Shown here one piece after another: positions 34,451 to 44,945 of a stretch of DNA of 64,000 bases. The stretch is from Molanna angustata. Its lineage: Eukaryota > Arthropoda > Insecta > Trichoptera > Molannidae. The translations under genes and the position numbers were made by a program. The notes beneath the pieces are model-generated. The model saw nothing but the letters and a program-made list of their open reading frames with translations, had not been told where the DNA came from and did no database searches. The stretch covers positions 31,445,278-31,509,277 of the forward strand of contig OY754979.1 in assembly GCA_963576475.1 (NCBI GenBank), given 5' to 3'. The first letter of the stretch is position 1. Every line of letters begins with the position of its first letter.

Positions 34451-34550
34451 ACTTACTACATAAGACAGTGAGTATAAGTTTGTCTGGAGGAGGAAGCGGT
34501 TAACTTCGAAAGCGTTCGATCGAATATACTCCAAATTCGTGATTTATACT

Positions 34551-34725
34551 GATGGTCGATGGCAGAGCGGTTAGCGCGTTGGGCTAGTAATCCAGTGGTC
34601 GCGAGTACGAATCCTGCCTCGACCGATTTCATTCACCTATAGCACAAGCATTTATGCTTATTTTAGGGAACGTAGGAATATGTATATGTACTTGTTTAAC
34701 AAGGACATATTCATAAAAAATATGC
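34551..34725 (+). repeat. SINE-A, best-preserved copy
   Basis: The head GGTCGATGGCAGAGCGGTTA is followed by the anticodon-arm TTGGGCTAGTAATCCAG and the B-box region GCGAGTACGAATCC. The acceptor-like complement TCGACC comes next, then the body with GCATTTATGCTTATTTTAGG and the tail GACATATTCAT. The AGT triplet in the loop suggests tRNA-Thr ancestry. Confidence 0.8.
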
Positions 34726-34869
34726 ATACTTATTTACTTATTGTATATATTTTTATTTATTTATAATATTAAAATGTGTCACAAAGTAGTAGCAACATCA
34801 TATGAACATAAAAAAACAATCGTTTATCCATGATGTATTTTTTATTTATTAAAAAACCAGGCTTGTAAA

Positions 34870-34950
34870 AATCTTGATCTTGCAATGCGCAAGTCTGTCG
34901 CAAGACTGCAAGATGAGCGCAAGTCTGTCGCAAGACCGTAAGATGAGCGA
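34870..34950. repeat. Short direct repeat
   Basis: GCGCAAGTCTGTCGCAAGAC occurs twice in tandem, about 34 bp apart, each time followed by a near copy of AAGATGAGCG. Confidence 0.7.
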
Positions 34951-35173
34951 AATTCTTTGAAATGTTTTGTTTTTATGGCATTTCTTTTTGGTCAATGCTA
35001 CAAGCATATTTACGTTACGCCTATTTTCCGCAATCTGTATATCGCGCAGCAGTTTTATGCTACATTTTAATGAAACTCATTTTATTTTTTGTTTAGGGCC
35101 GGTCTTATAAACGTCCGTTAGTTAGATTTCAGACCAAACAAACCGAAATTTGATACAAATGCTCTATATTTCG

Positions 35174-35538
35174 TGTTCGGTAAATGTGGCAACACTTCCA
35201 ACCTTTTCCGATCCCTGAAATATTGTTACCTACATAGGAACAAAAAACAATCGTCAATACTCTCTCGTCGTGTGTGAACGCATTGCACTGTGACAGAAAG
35301 TTATATAGTCGACTCAAGAGAAAATATACATATTTTCTACCTTTTCGCATCAATCATCGAAACTACGCGCCGTGCGCTATTTTGAATTCCTGAACCGTGT
35401 TCAGAGGAAGTTTTAAAGTGTAAATCAGTGTTGTGTCATAGAGGTTGGTGTAGTGCCCTCCGTGAAGACACTACACAAGACGAAGGAAGAAGGCTGCCAA
35501 GGTAGGTGCAATATTTTCCCTTCTCTCTATACGCAACA
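35174..35538 (+). repeat. BEL/Pao 5' LTR
   Basis: 365 bp, starting TGTTCGGTAAATGTGGCAAC and ending TATACGCAACA. It is the same length and apparently the same sequence as 41,206-41,570. Confidence 0.95.
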
Positions 35539-35543
35539 TCTTT

Positions 35544-35561
35544 TGGTCCTTTCGATCCGAA
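35544..35561 (+). promoter_or_regulatory. Putative primer-binding site
   Basis: TGGTCCTTTCGATCCGAA begins with the expected TGG (complement of the tRNA CCA end). The following bases resemble the complement of a tRNA-Tyr acceptor (CGAAGGA-CCA) but with mismatches, so the primer identity is uncertain. Confidence 0.45.
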
Positions 35562-36089
35562 TTGTCCATCCTATGGTCCATTCCGAGCCTATTATCCTAA
35601 ATTCCAGCCACATCGGACGTCATCAAATCGTATTTGTATGACAAAACACACGTAAATTGTGTTATTTCGTTATATTTGTAATATTTCAACATAGTATTAT
35701 ACATAATATTATTCTGAAATATCAATTTATTATTTGAAGACAATAGCAAACAATAACCTCGTTTTGGTCGGTGTACTACATAATTATGTAGGTAAAATTA
35801 TATTTATTATTTTTTTGTGGCTATTCTTATAATTATTTTATTTGTGAAACGGCAATAGTTGCTTAGTTCAGAGCAGTGTGAATTATTTTCTATGGTCAAA
35901 TATCTGTAACTAACTTCACGTTGTTTACTACTGAACTGACAGCCGTACAGTATAATATTATCTAGATACCTATATCTCGATCTTATGTTGACAAATAACA
36001 ATAATAAGTGTATATTATATTATTATATTGTATGTATAGTGTAAAGTATTATATACTCCTTGTGTAGAGTTATATTATCTGTGTTTAAA

Positions 36090-39000
36090 ATGACGAACAA
36101 AACAGTTAAGTGTTCACTTGCAGCTTTAAATTTAAAGTGTTTATTCGATTTCGCTATACAGGCGAAATTAAACCCCTCGGAATCGAACATAATAAAATTT
36201 AAAGTGCGTTATTCTGACTTAGAGAATATCAAATCCGAGTTTTATGAGAATCATATTCTCATAGAAGCCGCGGCAAAGTCTGATTTCGATTCTGAGACAC
36301 ATAGTGATAGGTATAATCAGTTTATCGAAAACTATTATGAAATCAAACAAATATATTTTGAATTATGTAGTGATAAGCAAGTATCAAAAAATAATGAAAG
36401 CAGTAGAATTCAAAATATCAGTCTGCCACATATACCGTTGCCTACCTATAATGGTTCATATGTAGATTTCAACAATTTTATCTCGATATTCAATACATTG
36501 ATTCACTCGAATAATCAGTTAAATGGCATTCAAAAAATGCATTATCTGTCCTCTTGCTTGAAGGATGATGCCTCACGTGTGATAAAACACTTATCCTTAA
36601 GCGAAGAAAACTATGATCTGGCATATAAACTTATTAATGAACGTTTTAATAATGTAAGGTTAATTGCAGATAATCATTTATCGAATTTGCTCGCCGTTAA
36701 GCCTGTGGAAAATGTATCACAGTTGCGTAATTTTCTAAATATTGTCAAGGAAAATTCGCAGGCGTTAATTTCTTTGAATATCAATGTTAATGAGTGGGAC
36801 TTTATTTTGGTTCATATATTAATAAGAAAATTGTATTCTGATTTACGCTGCCGATTTGAAATAACATTGCCCAAAAATGAGATGCCAAAATTTCCCAAAC
36901 TGTTACAATTTTTGGAAGATCAATGTCATGTCTTAGATGTTACTTCTATGCAATTTTCAAAGGGAAAAACATTCAAGAGTACATTCCATTCTGTGCTACC
37001 TTCTAATAACATTAAATGTCATTTCTGCAAGAATCAAGCGCATGCAATTTTCGCATGCGAACAATTTAAAAGGCAGGACGTTAAAACACGTCGTGATTTT
37101 GTAAAGGAAAATCGACTGTGTTTCTCTTGTATGAAAAATCACGATATTAAAAATTGCAAGAGTTCCGGAAAATGTAAATTGTGTCAGTCACATAAACATA
37201 ATACTTTGCTACATTTCGAAAACAAACAAATTGTTCAAACAGTTTCAGATCAAAACAAGTTAATTACATCTGCCGAAATTCATTCAGGCACAATTTCTCA
37301 AACGAAGCAAGTCATACTTGCTACAGCTCGCATACCTATTAAAGATTCATTTGGGAACTTTCATCTTGTACGGTGTCTGCTAGATAGTGGGTCAATGTCC
37401 TCCTTCATAACGGAGAGTTGCATTCAGCGTCTATCATTAAAGCGCAATAAAATTCAGGTTCCAGTGACGTCACTGGGAGGAAATATTACTCAGGTTCGCG
37501 GTTCAGTTTTTCTTACTATGAAACAACGCAGTGGTGAATTAATTTCTACTACGGCCCTAGTACTAAATCGCCTAACCAATAATATACCATCAGCCCGTGT
37601 CCCTCAAAGGGTTTTTAATGCATATAAAAATTTATCCCTTGCTGATGAATATTTTTATGAACCTGCTCAAATAGACGTTCTATTGGGAGCAGATTTGTAT
37701 GCAAGTCTTTTGGATGGCTCGTCAGTTCATTTCTCAGAAGGCATACCCACGGCATTAGGAACCATCTTTGGCTATGTTATTAGTGGTCCATATGATGATT
37801 CATCTCATCGCACGTTGAGCAATAATCTTGCGATACATTCCTTCCACTCAGAAACTTCGTTAGATAAATTAATTGAAAATTTTTGGCACTCAGAAAATCT
37901 TCCTGAGGTAATGCCTTGCAACCCAGAAGATGATCAATGTGAGGAGTTTTTCATGAAAACTCTTCAAAGAATACCTAACGGTAGGTTCATGGCTAGACTG
38001 CCATTTAAGAAAATTCACCCTCAACTGGGAAATTCTTACAACGCCGCGCTGCGTAGGTTTTTAAATTTGGAAAAACGATTTTCTCAAAATGAAAACCTAA
38101 AATTCGAATATACAAATTTTATGAATGAGTATTTATCATTGGGTCATATGACTCTTTATAAGGGTGTGACTCAACCTGGTAAGCATTATTATATACCTCA
38201 TCATGCCGTTTTTAAAACAACAAATCAGTCAAAAATTAGGGTAGTATTTGATGCGAGTGCACAGACATCTACTTCAGTTTCTCTCAACGACTGTCTGTAT
38301 GCTGGCCCCAAATTACACCGCGATATTGCAGACATCATACTTAACTTTCGTATTCATCCAATAGCTTTAATTTGCGATATTAAAATGATGTTCCGTCAGA
38401 TTCTGATTGATCCCAAGGATCAGCCATATCAGTTGATTCTTTGGAGAGACTCTCCTTCAGATCCTATTAGACATTACGCCTTGTGCACAGTCACATATGG
38501 CGTGACGTCATCGCCTTATGCCTCCATGAGGGTGCTCCGTGAGCTCGCAAGGATTGGGGAGTCTCAGTTTCCTATGGCTTCGAAGGTCTTACAGTCTCAA
38601 ATATTTGTTGATGACATCATCACCACTGCTGCAACACTTCAGGATGCAGTACTACTTAAGCAGGAACTTATTTCACTGCTAAAAATGGGAGGTTTCGAGC
38701 TACGTAAATGGTCATCGAATTGCAACCAGTTGCTTGAGGATGTACCAGCTGATCATTGTGAAGTGCCAAGATCTTTCGACGTTGCAGACTCGTCTCCTTG
38801 CATTAAGGTCTTAGGGATCCAGTGGGATCCATTAGCTGATGTGTTTAGGTATCGAGTGAATGTGCCCGGAGATGAATGCACCAAGAGAGCGATTTTATCT
38901 ACTATTGCAAGAATATTCGATCCATTGGGTTGGATCTCTCCTATAACGTTCAAGGCAAAATTAATCATTCAGAAATTATGGTTGTTGCACACTTCTTGGG

Positions 39001-40958
39001 ATGACATTCCGCCTCAAGAAATTGTCAAAGAATGGAAGAATTTTGTAGCTGATTTAAGTGTTATTGAGAGAACACGTTTAATAAATTTTTGCGTTTCGTC
39101 ATTCCTTGGTAGAATCAAAATTGATAATGTAATTTGTTGGTCAGACTCCACTATTTGCCTGTCGTGGCTCCAAACCCCGCCTCACTTACTACAAATCTAC
39201 GAAGGAAACCGTGTTTCCCAGATTTTAAGTTCTACGGCCCATATCACATGGAGATATGTACCATCAAAATTAAACTGCGCTGACATTTCATCTAGGGGTG
39301 CATATCCCTCCGTATTATTGGATCATGATTTGTGGTGGCATCCACCATGGCTAAAGGACTCTTTCGAAACTTGGCCGTGCCAAAAGAGAGAGTCTTTAGA
39401 CTCACACAAACTCCCTGGTCTCCGTGAGACCAAGGTGATTGCTCTATGTGCAGACATGGAGGAGTCTTTTGTTATTAAATTTAGTTCCTTGCAACGACTG
39501 CAACGAACTACAGCTTACTGCATAAGATTTATCAATAATTGTCGTCACAAATTTAAAAAATGTACCGGTCCTCTTTCTGTAGAGGAGTTAAAATTATCAC
39601 TCTTCAAACTTATTAAATGGGAACAATTAATTGCGTTTTCTGAACAGATAGACAAGTTGAGGAATGGCCGTCCCTGCTCCGTGAAACACTTGCAAAAATT
39701 ATTTCCCTTCCTGGATAGCGAAGGTATGATACGAGTTGGAGGGAGACTGAGACATTCTACTCTTCCATATAATTCTAAATTTCCCATTCTTCTCCCTAAA
39801 TCTTCTCACTTAACTAATCTGATTGTAGACAACTATCATAAGGTACATTGCCATATCGGTCCCAATGCGCTGAATGCTATTTTACAACAGCAGTTTTGGA
39901 TTGTTTCTGCTCGGCGTGTAATACGTAGTCGTATTCATAAGTGCGTCACGTGTTTTAAGGTAAACCCCAAGTCGGTGTGCCCTCAGATGGCAGACCTCCC
40001 ATCGGACCGTGTTCGAGTCGGTCGGGTCTTCGAACGAGTCGCCACAGATTATGGTGGTCCCTTTACTATGCGAGCAAATAAAATAAGAAACTCTAAAACC
40101 TTTAAGGCCTACTTATGCATATTTGTCTGTCTGGCCACGAAGGCAGTCCATTTAGAAGTTGTGTCGGACCTCTCAACTGAGGGATTTCTTGCAGCCTTCT
40201 CGAGGTTCTCATCCCGTAGAGGACTTCCGACGTTTATTCGATCAGATTGCGGCACAAATTATGTAGGGAGTAGCAGACATCTCAATGAAGTTGATAAGTA
40301 CCTCTCAAGTTCAGCAGTGCAGGAGGTATTGTCAAACAAAGCCAGCCAGCGTGGTATCACTTGGCATTTTAATGCTCCAAGTTACCCAAACAGCGGAGGA
40401 TTGTTTGAAGCCGGAATTAAGGTGGCTAAAACCTTACTGAAGAGAGTAATTGGAGAGCAGATATTAACTTTAGAAGAGTTCATGACGGTTTGTGCGGAAG
40501 TAGAGGCAGTCATGAATTCAAGACCTTTAACGTCTCTGTCGGAGGACGCCTCAGAGTGGAATGTACTAACTCCAGGCCATTTTTTAATAGGTCAACCTCT
40601 TGTAGCCGTTCCTGAAAAACGTATGGATGACGTGCACGTTTCTAGACTTACACGTTACCAATTAATTAAGTCGATTTCCCAATCATTCTGGAACAGGTGG
40701 CAGCGAGAGTATCTGCATACTCTCCAGCAGAGATCTAAATGGCTTAAGGCCACGATTCCTCCAAATGTCGGAGATCTTGTTGTCATACGAGAGAACAACA
40801 TGCCACCCTTGCAGTGGCGATTGGGTAGAATATCGAAGCTTGTCTCCTCTCAGGACGGAGTCACTCGTGTGGTTGAATTAAAGACACCTAGTGGTATCTT
40901 GATGAGACCAGTTTCGAAGCTATGCCCACTTCCTTGTCAAAATGACAATGATTTGTAA
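36090..40958 (+). CDS. BEL/Pao Gag-Pol polyprotein, RNase H internally deleted
   Basis: 1,622 residues from ATG 36,090; the open frame begins 30 nt upstream without an ATG. Order of domains: Gag (DUF1759-type, LPHIPLPTYNGSYVDFNNF); zinc knuckles (CHFCKNQAHAIFAC, then CFSC, CKLC) near residue 310; aspartic protease (CLLDSGSMSSF) near 430; reverse transcriptase with KIRVVFDAS near 715 and QIFVDDIITT near 840; RNase H remnant; integrase with an H-x-H...C-x2-C zinc site near 1,250 and catalytic residues in VATDYGGPF, IRSDCGTNY and GGLFEAGIK; and the DUF5641 C-terminus. RNase H keeps ICWSDSTICLSW and LNCADISSRG but lacks the preceding part that normally bears the first two catalytic acids (gap near 39,090-39,115). 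The frame is not broken, so the protein may be made, but replication without that half would need help in trans. Confidence 0.92.
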   Translation: MTNKTVKCSLAALNLKCLFDFAIQAKLNPSESNIIKFKVRYSDLENIKSEFYENHILIEAAAKSDFDSETHSDRYNQFIENYYEIKQIYFELCSDKQVSKNNESSRIQNISLPHIPLPTYNGSYVDFNNFISIFNTLIHSNNQLNGIQKMHYLSSCLKDDASRVIKHLSLSEENYDLAYKLINERFNNVRLIADNHLSNLLAVKPVENVSQLRNFLNIVKENSQALISLNINVNEWDFILVHILIRKLYSDLRCRFEITLPKNEMPKFPKLLQFLEDQCHVLDVTSMQFSKGKTFKSTFHSVLPSNNIKCHFCKNQAHAIFACEQFKRQDVKTRRDFVKENRLCFSCMKNHDIKNCKSSGKCKLCQSHKHNTLLHFENKQIVQTVSDQNKLITSAEIHSGTISQTKQVILATARIPIKDSFGNFHLVRCLLDSGSMSSFITESCIQRLSLKRNKIQVPVTSLGGNITQVRGSVFLTMKQRSGELISTTALVLNRLTNNIPSARVPQRVFNAYKNLSLADEYFYEPAQIDVLLGADLYASLLDGSSVHFSEGIPTALGTIFGYVISGPYDDSSHRTLSNNLAIHSFHSETSLDKLIENFWHSENLPEVMPCNPEDDQCEEFFMKTLQRIPNGRFMARLPFKKIHPQLGNSYNAALRRFLNLEKRFSQNENLKFEYTNFMNEYLSLGHMTLYKGVTQPGKHYYIPHHAVFKTTNQSKIRVVFDASAQTSTSVSLNDCLYAGPKLHRDIADIILNFRIHPIALICDIKMMFRQILIDPKDQPYQLILWRDSPSDPIRHYALCTVTYGVTSSPYASMRVLRELARIGESQFPMASKVLQSQIFVDDIITTAATLQDAVLLKQELISLLKMGGFELRKWSSNCNQLLEDVPADHCEVPRSFDVADSSPCIKVLGIQWDPLADVFRYRVNVPGDECTKRAILSTIARIFDPLGWISPITFKAKLIIQKLWLLHTSWDDIPPQEIVKEWKNFVADLSVIERTRLINFCVSSFLGRIKIDNVICWSDSTICLSWLQTPPHLLQIYEGNRVSQILSSTAHITWRYVPSKLNCADISSRGAYPSVLLDHDLWWHPPWLKDSFETWPCQKRESLDSHKLPGLRETKVIALCADMEESFVIKFSSLQRLQRTTAYCIRFINNCRHKFKKCTGPLSVEELKLSLFKLIKWEQLIAFSEQIDKLRNGRPCSVKHLQKLFPFLDSEGMIRVGGRLRHSTLPYNSKFPILLPKSSHLTNLIVDNYHKVHCHIGPNALNAILQQQFWIVSARRVIRSRIHKCVTCFKVNPKSVCPQMADLPSDRVRVGRVFERVATDYGGPFTMRANKIRNSKTFKAYLCIFVCLATKAVHLEVVSDLSTEGFLAAFSRFSSRRGLPTFIRSDCGTNYVGSSRHLNEVDKYLSSSAVQEVLSNKASQRGITWHFNAPSYPNSGGLFEAGIKVAKTLLKRVIGEQILTLEEFMTVCAEVEAVMNSRPLTSLSEDASEWNVLTPGHFLIGQPLVAVPEKRMDDVHVSRLTRYQLIKSISQSFWNRWQREYLHTLQQRSKWLKATIPPNVGDLVVIRENNMPPLQWRLGRISKLVSSQDGVTRVVELKTPSGILMRPVSKLCPLPCQNDNDL

Positions 40959-41205
40959 AGTTTAAGTTTTCCTTTATTTTGTATTAGTTAGGTATACTTT
41001 TTTTTACCTTTTTTTTTTATCTTATTTTTTTGCTTATCTTATTTTTTTTGCTTGTATGAAGGTCGTACCTTCACATGACCATTAAGTTTGGGGATTTGTT
41101 TGCTATATGTCTCCAAATTTATGTATTTTTTTATATTTCGTTGTGTTTGTCATATAGTTTTAGAAGAGCCGTGGTATACATACCAGGCCTCTTCGGAGGG
41201 GAGGA

Positions 41206-41570
41206 TGTTCGGTAAATGTGGCAACACTTCCAACCTTTTCCGATCCCTGAAATATTGTTACCTACATAGGAACAAAAAACAATCGTCAATACTCTCTCGT
41301 CGTGTGTGAACGCATTGCACTGTGACAGAAAGTTATATAGTCGACTCAAGAGAAAATATACATATTTTCTACCTTTTCGCATCAATCATCGAAACTACGC
41401 GCCGTGCGCTATTTTGAATTCCTGAACCGTGTTCAGAGGAAGTTTTAAAGTGTAAATCAGTGTTGTGTCATAGAGGTTGGTGTAGTGCCCTCCGTGAAGA
41501 CACTACACAAGACGAAGGAAGAAGGCTGCCAAGGTAGGTGCAATATTTTCCCTTCTCTCTATACGCAACA
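41206..41570 (+). repeat. BEL/Pao 3' LTR
   Basis: 365 bp, preceded by the polypurine stretch GGAGGGGAGGA (41,195-41,205) and followed by the TTTCG duplication. Confidence 0.95.
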
Positions 41571-41575
41571 TTTCG

Positions 41576-42278
41576 TCTTATAACAATCCGTTAGTTAAAT
41601 TTTAGTAAAATTTTACCGATAGCCTTTACTGACGGTCGGACCACCGATTAAGCGTTCGTTAACGATAAGTTATGGAAGGATTGAGTTTTTTCACACTTGT
41701 TTTTTTATGTTGCGGTACATTTTTAATATTACGAATATTTTGAAAAATACTGTTTTATATTTTTTGGATTTTTATATTGAATTGCTTTTTTTCGATAAAA
41801 AATGTCGGCCGACAGTGATTTTGAATAACCAAAACGAATTTGATTACAAGATTGTGTTTGACCAAATATTTTATTATTTCAACATGTGTTTATATTCCCT
41901 CAAAAATAAATCCAACGTTGTTACTGTTCTAAATTTAAGAGTATATAGTAGGCTATATAGAATATTTTGAAAATATTTTCCCCAGTACCCTCAAAAGATA
42001 CGTCTTTGAAATAAGGAATGTAATGTTTGTAATTGCATCTTTATTTTATTGCATGAGTTTTTTGAAATTTGAATTTGTTTAATACTTTTCTTGTATAATT
42101 AGTTTTAGCAAACCCTTTTTAATTTTTTTTATTGTAAGTAACATTAAAACTACAAGGCCTATAAAGTAGATTTTTACTTCAATAACAGAGAATATGAAAA
42201 TCTACCGGCTGAATTTTTTATTATAATAATATTTTAATTAGTATTCTTGCTATTTTACCTTTAAATTTTACCTTTTTT
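41576..42278. other. AT-rich DNA, no gene recognised
   Basis: A short open frame at about 41,707-41,970 has no recognisable domain and no codon character distinct from its surroundings. Confidence 0.5.
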
Positions 42279-42355
42279 CACGAAAAAATATTGTATATCA
42301 CCTAATATGTAATAAATAATATTACATATTAGGTGATATACAATATTTTTTCGTG
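42279..42355. repeat. Perfect 36-bp hairpin
   Basis: The arm CACGAAAAAATATTGTATAT... (42,279-42,314) and its exact complement (42,320-42,355) are separated by five bases. I found no mismatch. Confidence 0.9.
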
Positions 42356-42699
42356 TTTCATACATTAGAATGTAATTTAGCGTGCATTTTTGTGTACATC
42401 CGTATACCTAGCCTATACGAAATTCAGAAGTAAAAAAAAATCCATAGTAATATAATATAGGTACCTACGCTTTAGAGAAAATATAAAAAAAATCTCTGTT
42501 GTATGTATAATTTAGATCACAATTTGTTCGTATATAAAGTTAAGGCGGGAAATCAAAAACTCGGCGGCAGAGAGTGGGGAACGTTTTCTTCAAGATTTCT
42601 ACACCATACATGGAAAATATTTTGAGAAAAGTTTTTTGTTTCATGATTTTAACGCAGCTACCGATATAATAGGTAATTCCGAAATATACTTTTCAACTT

Positions 42700-42960
42700 T
42701 ATACATACCATCACGGCATACCCCACGATGCGAGGTGACCAGCGACGGTGTGTGGATTTCGCACCTTACAAAAGGGAGCACGACACATAGTACCTACGTG
42801 AAATAATACAAATAAAATAAAAAATCCCCACACACCAGTCTTGTCTCGCCTAAAAATGCACTACATTCAGAATGTGTGATGGTGAACCTCATTGCTGAAC
42901 TATGTGAGATGTTATTGTTGCCTGTTGTATTTTCTATTACCCGGCTCTTATGGGACACCG
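42700..42960 (-). repeat. Dispersed repeat, related to 8,075-8,300
   Basis: CATCACGGCATACCCCACGA, CAGTCTTGTCTCGCC and GGTGAACCTCATTGCTGAAC match the copy at 8.1-8.3 kb, though the intervening sequence differs. I have not fixed its true orientation. Confidence 0.45.
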
Positions 42961-42989
42961 AAAATCGGTTATATTTTTTTATATTGCTC

Positions 42990-43193
42990 TTCAGGCAACT
43001 AACTTGTACTATATAAAATATTAATTTAATATCACTCAATAACAAGTTGTCACATTCTGGAGATTTACGATATTAATCGTCTAACAGATCCAGACTGAAA
43101 ACACAAAGACTATGTCTCCACCGGAAATTGAGCCCGGGACCTTTGGATCAGCAGTCAGATACCTAACCAACTAATAAAGCTACGAAGGCCGAA
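42990..43193 (-). repeat. SINE-B, near full length
   Basis: The inverted head is at the right: TGTCTCCACCGGAAATTGAG (B box), CTTTGGATCAGCAGTCAG (anticodon arm) and GCTACGAAGGCC. The body holds GATCCAGACTGAAAACAC and CACTCAATAACAAGTTGTC. Then a short direct repeat of GCCGAAAATGTYGGTAAWGAG-like units runs to 43,255. Confidence 0.7.
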
Positions 43194-43684
43194 AATGTCG
43201 GTAATGAGGAGATTATCGGTAATGAGAAAGCCGAAAATGTTGGTAAAGAGGAAATTACTTGTTTGTAAGCCATATATGTTTTACTGAATAAACAAAAAAG
43301 CATGGTATCAATTTGATATGCAAAAGTATCTACGGGTTGAATTTTATTTCTCGATGTTGAACAAATAATGATAGTCCGTTTCTGACAAATGGCAGAATGG
43401 GTCGGTATGGGAATACGTTAAGACACTAAAACATACATTTCTGGGAAAAATGAGATAAACTGCACAAACCATCACGTCTTGAAGCCTGACATATTGATAC
43501 TGCCCATAATATCGACCTACATAACACATATAGTTTTGGATGAACGAAACTATATTTTACCTACATAACGACCTACATAACACATATACTTTTGGATGAA
43601 CGAAACCTACACAGCATCCATGATATTTTCACAGATTATTGAGAATCACCTAAAAAATCTACATGAAAATTACTAGAACTCGTT

Positions 43685-44945
43685 TATAAAATTTGATATT
43701 GGTATTCGAAAAAACTGAAGGTATAACTGTATGTATGATAAAAGTCGAGAACGAATGTTTAGTAGACAAGTAGATGAATACTTGGGGAATATGTTTGAAC
43801 GAAATGGAAGACCTGACAAAGACATTGAAAGAAGAGTTATGGCAGGTAATAGAATAAACGGAACACTCAGACCAGTAATGTTCGATCCAAGCATCTCCAA
43901 GGAAGCCAAAATTTCCGTACACAAAGCAATTGTAGTGCCTACTTTGACGTATGCAGTGAAACTTGGACGTGGCAAAAGACACATGAAAATGGAATAAATG
44001 CTGTAGAAATGAAATAATTAAAAAAGAGTATGTAACAGGACAATATATTTTAACAGATTTTTAATTATCTCAATAGAGACGAAGTTGGAATATTTATTGT
44101 AGGAGAATCGGGAAATCAAGGCACCTACAGGGCTTACGACCTGTCATCGGCTGGTTTACGTGATCACTTTATGCGCTTGCGCAACGTTCACCAATTATGC
44201 CTTTTAATGAGATCCCTATCAATTCAATTTTGAAAGTTCTATATATTGTAATACTGAAATTCTTTTCGCTTGAAAATAAGGAATTTTTTACTACAGCCAT
44301 CTATGGGTGAAATTATGAACAACAATCTTATTATTTTTATTTATTTTGTTGGAACGCCATCTATTGAGAGAATTGGTTTTTTGTAAATAATGAAAGCTAC
44401 AATTCTTATATCTGAGGTGACAATGCATTTTTCGCATAGAAGTCACCCCTGAATTGCGCCAGACTTATAAGGTCATTTTTGTCTTATTTACCTACTTGTA
44501 CCAATGTGTAAGTAATCGAATATTTTTTTTTTTTTTTTGCGCATATGCAATAATAAAAAAATATTCGAGGACAATATATTATAATAGAAGCAAAAAGAGG
44601 ACATAAGGAGTGACTGCTGGATAAAGAAGGATATTTATAAGTAAAATGAAAGTGAATTCCCCTAGGTAGCTTGGATATATTGAAAGAATGAACGATGAAC
44701 GACTGACCAAAAAAATATACATGAGTGTAGATATGAGGTAAATAGCAGAGGTCGCCCCCCAGAAAGGGATGGCATGACCAAGTGAATTATATTTTGATAG
44801 AAGGAAAAATAAAAAGCTTGAACAATCGACGAGCATGTATGAGACGATGTATGGATGTAAAAGAATCCATGAATATGTGCAAAAATAGAGGCGTATGGCA
44901 ATCGGTTTTCTCTGTCTACCCCGTTAAGGACATGGCGTGATGTAT
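43685..44945 (+). pseudogene. LINE fragment (RTE-like), interrupted by R530
   Basis: Left part: RQVDEYLGNMFERNGRPDKD and ISKEAKISVHKAIVVPTLTY. Right part, with many stops: PRKGWHDQVNYILIEGKIKS, LNNRRACMRRCMDVKESMNM and RGVWQSVFSVYP. These are successive C-terminal segments of an endonuclease/reverse transcriptase LINE that I associate with Lepidoptera. The halves are parted by R530 copy D. Confidence 0.65.
44050..44568 (-). mobile_element. R530 element, copy D, 12-bp TSD
   Basis: GGACAATATATT flanks both ends exactly (44,038-44,049 and 44,569-44,580). The interior has CTCAATAGAGACGAAGTTGG, GGCTTACGACCTGTCATCGG, the GAGGTGACAATGC...GTCACCCCTGAA hairpin and a short 3' end ATATTCGA. This copy best defines the element's borders. 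Confidence 0.75.

Larger units (their letters stand above)
35174..41570 (+). mobile_element. Complete BEL/Pao LTR retrotransposon
   Basis: The element is 6,397 bp, bounded by two 365-bp LTRs (TGTTCGG...CAACA). TTTCG is duplicated at 35,169-35,173 and 41,571-41,575. A primer-binding-type TGG lies 5 nt after the 5' LTR, and a purine tract (GGAGGGGAGGA) abuts the 3' LTR. The LTRs show no difference by eye, so the insertion is recent. One long Gag-Pol frame is present, with an internal loss in RNase H. Confidence 0.95.

Noticed and set aside
34551..34640. Functional tRNA-Thr gene
   Set aside because: The B box and acceptor pairing are degenerate, and the same head is attached to a conserved SINE body at several loci.
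36060..36089. Start of the BEL/Pao polyprotein at the first codon of the open frame
   Set aside because: That codon is TTG; the first ATG in frame is at 36,090 with an AAAATG context.
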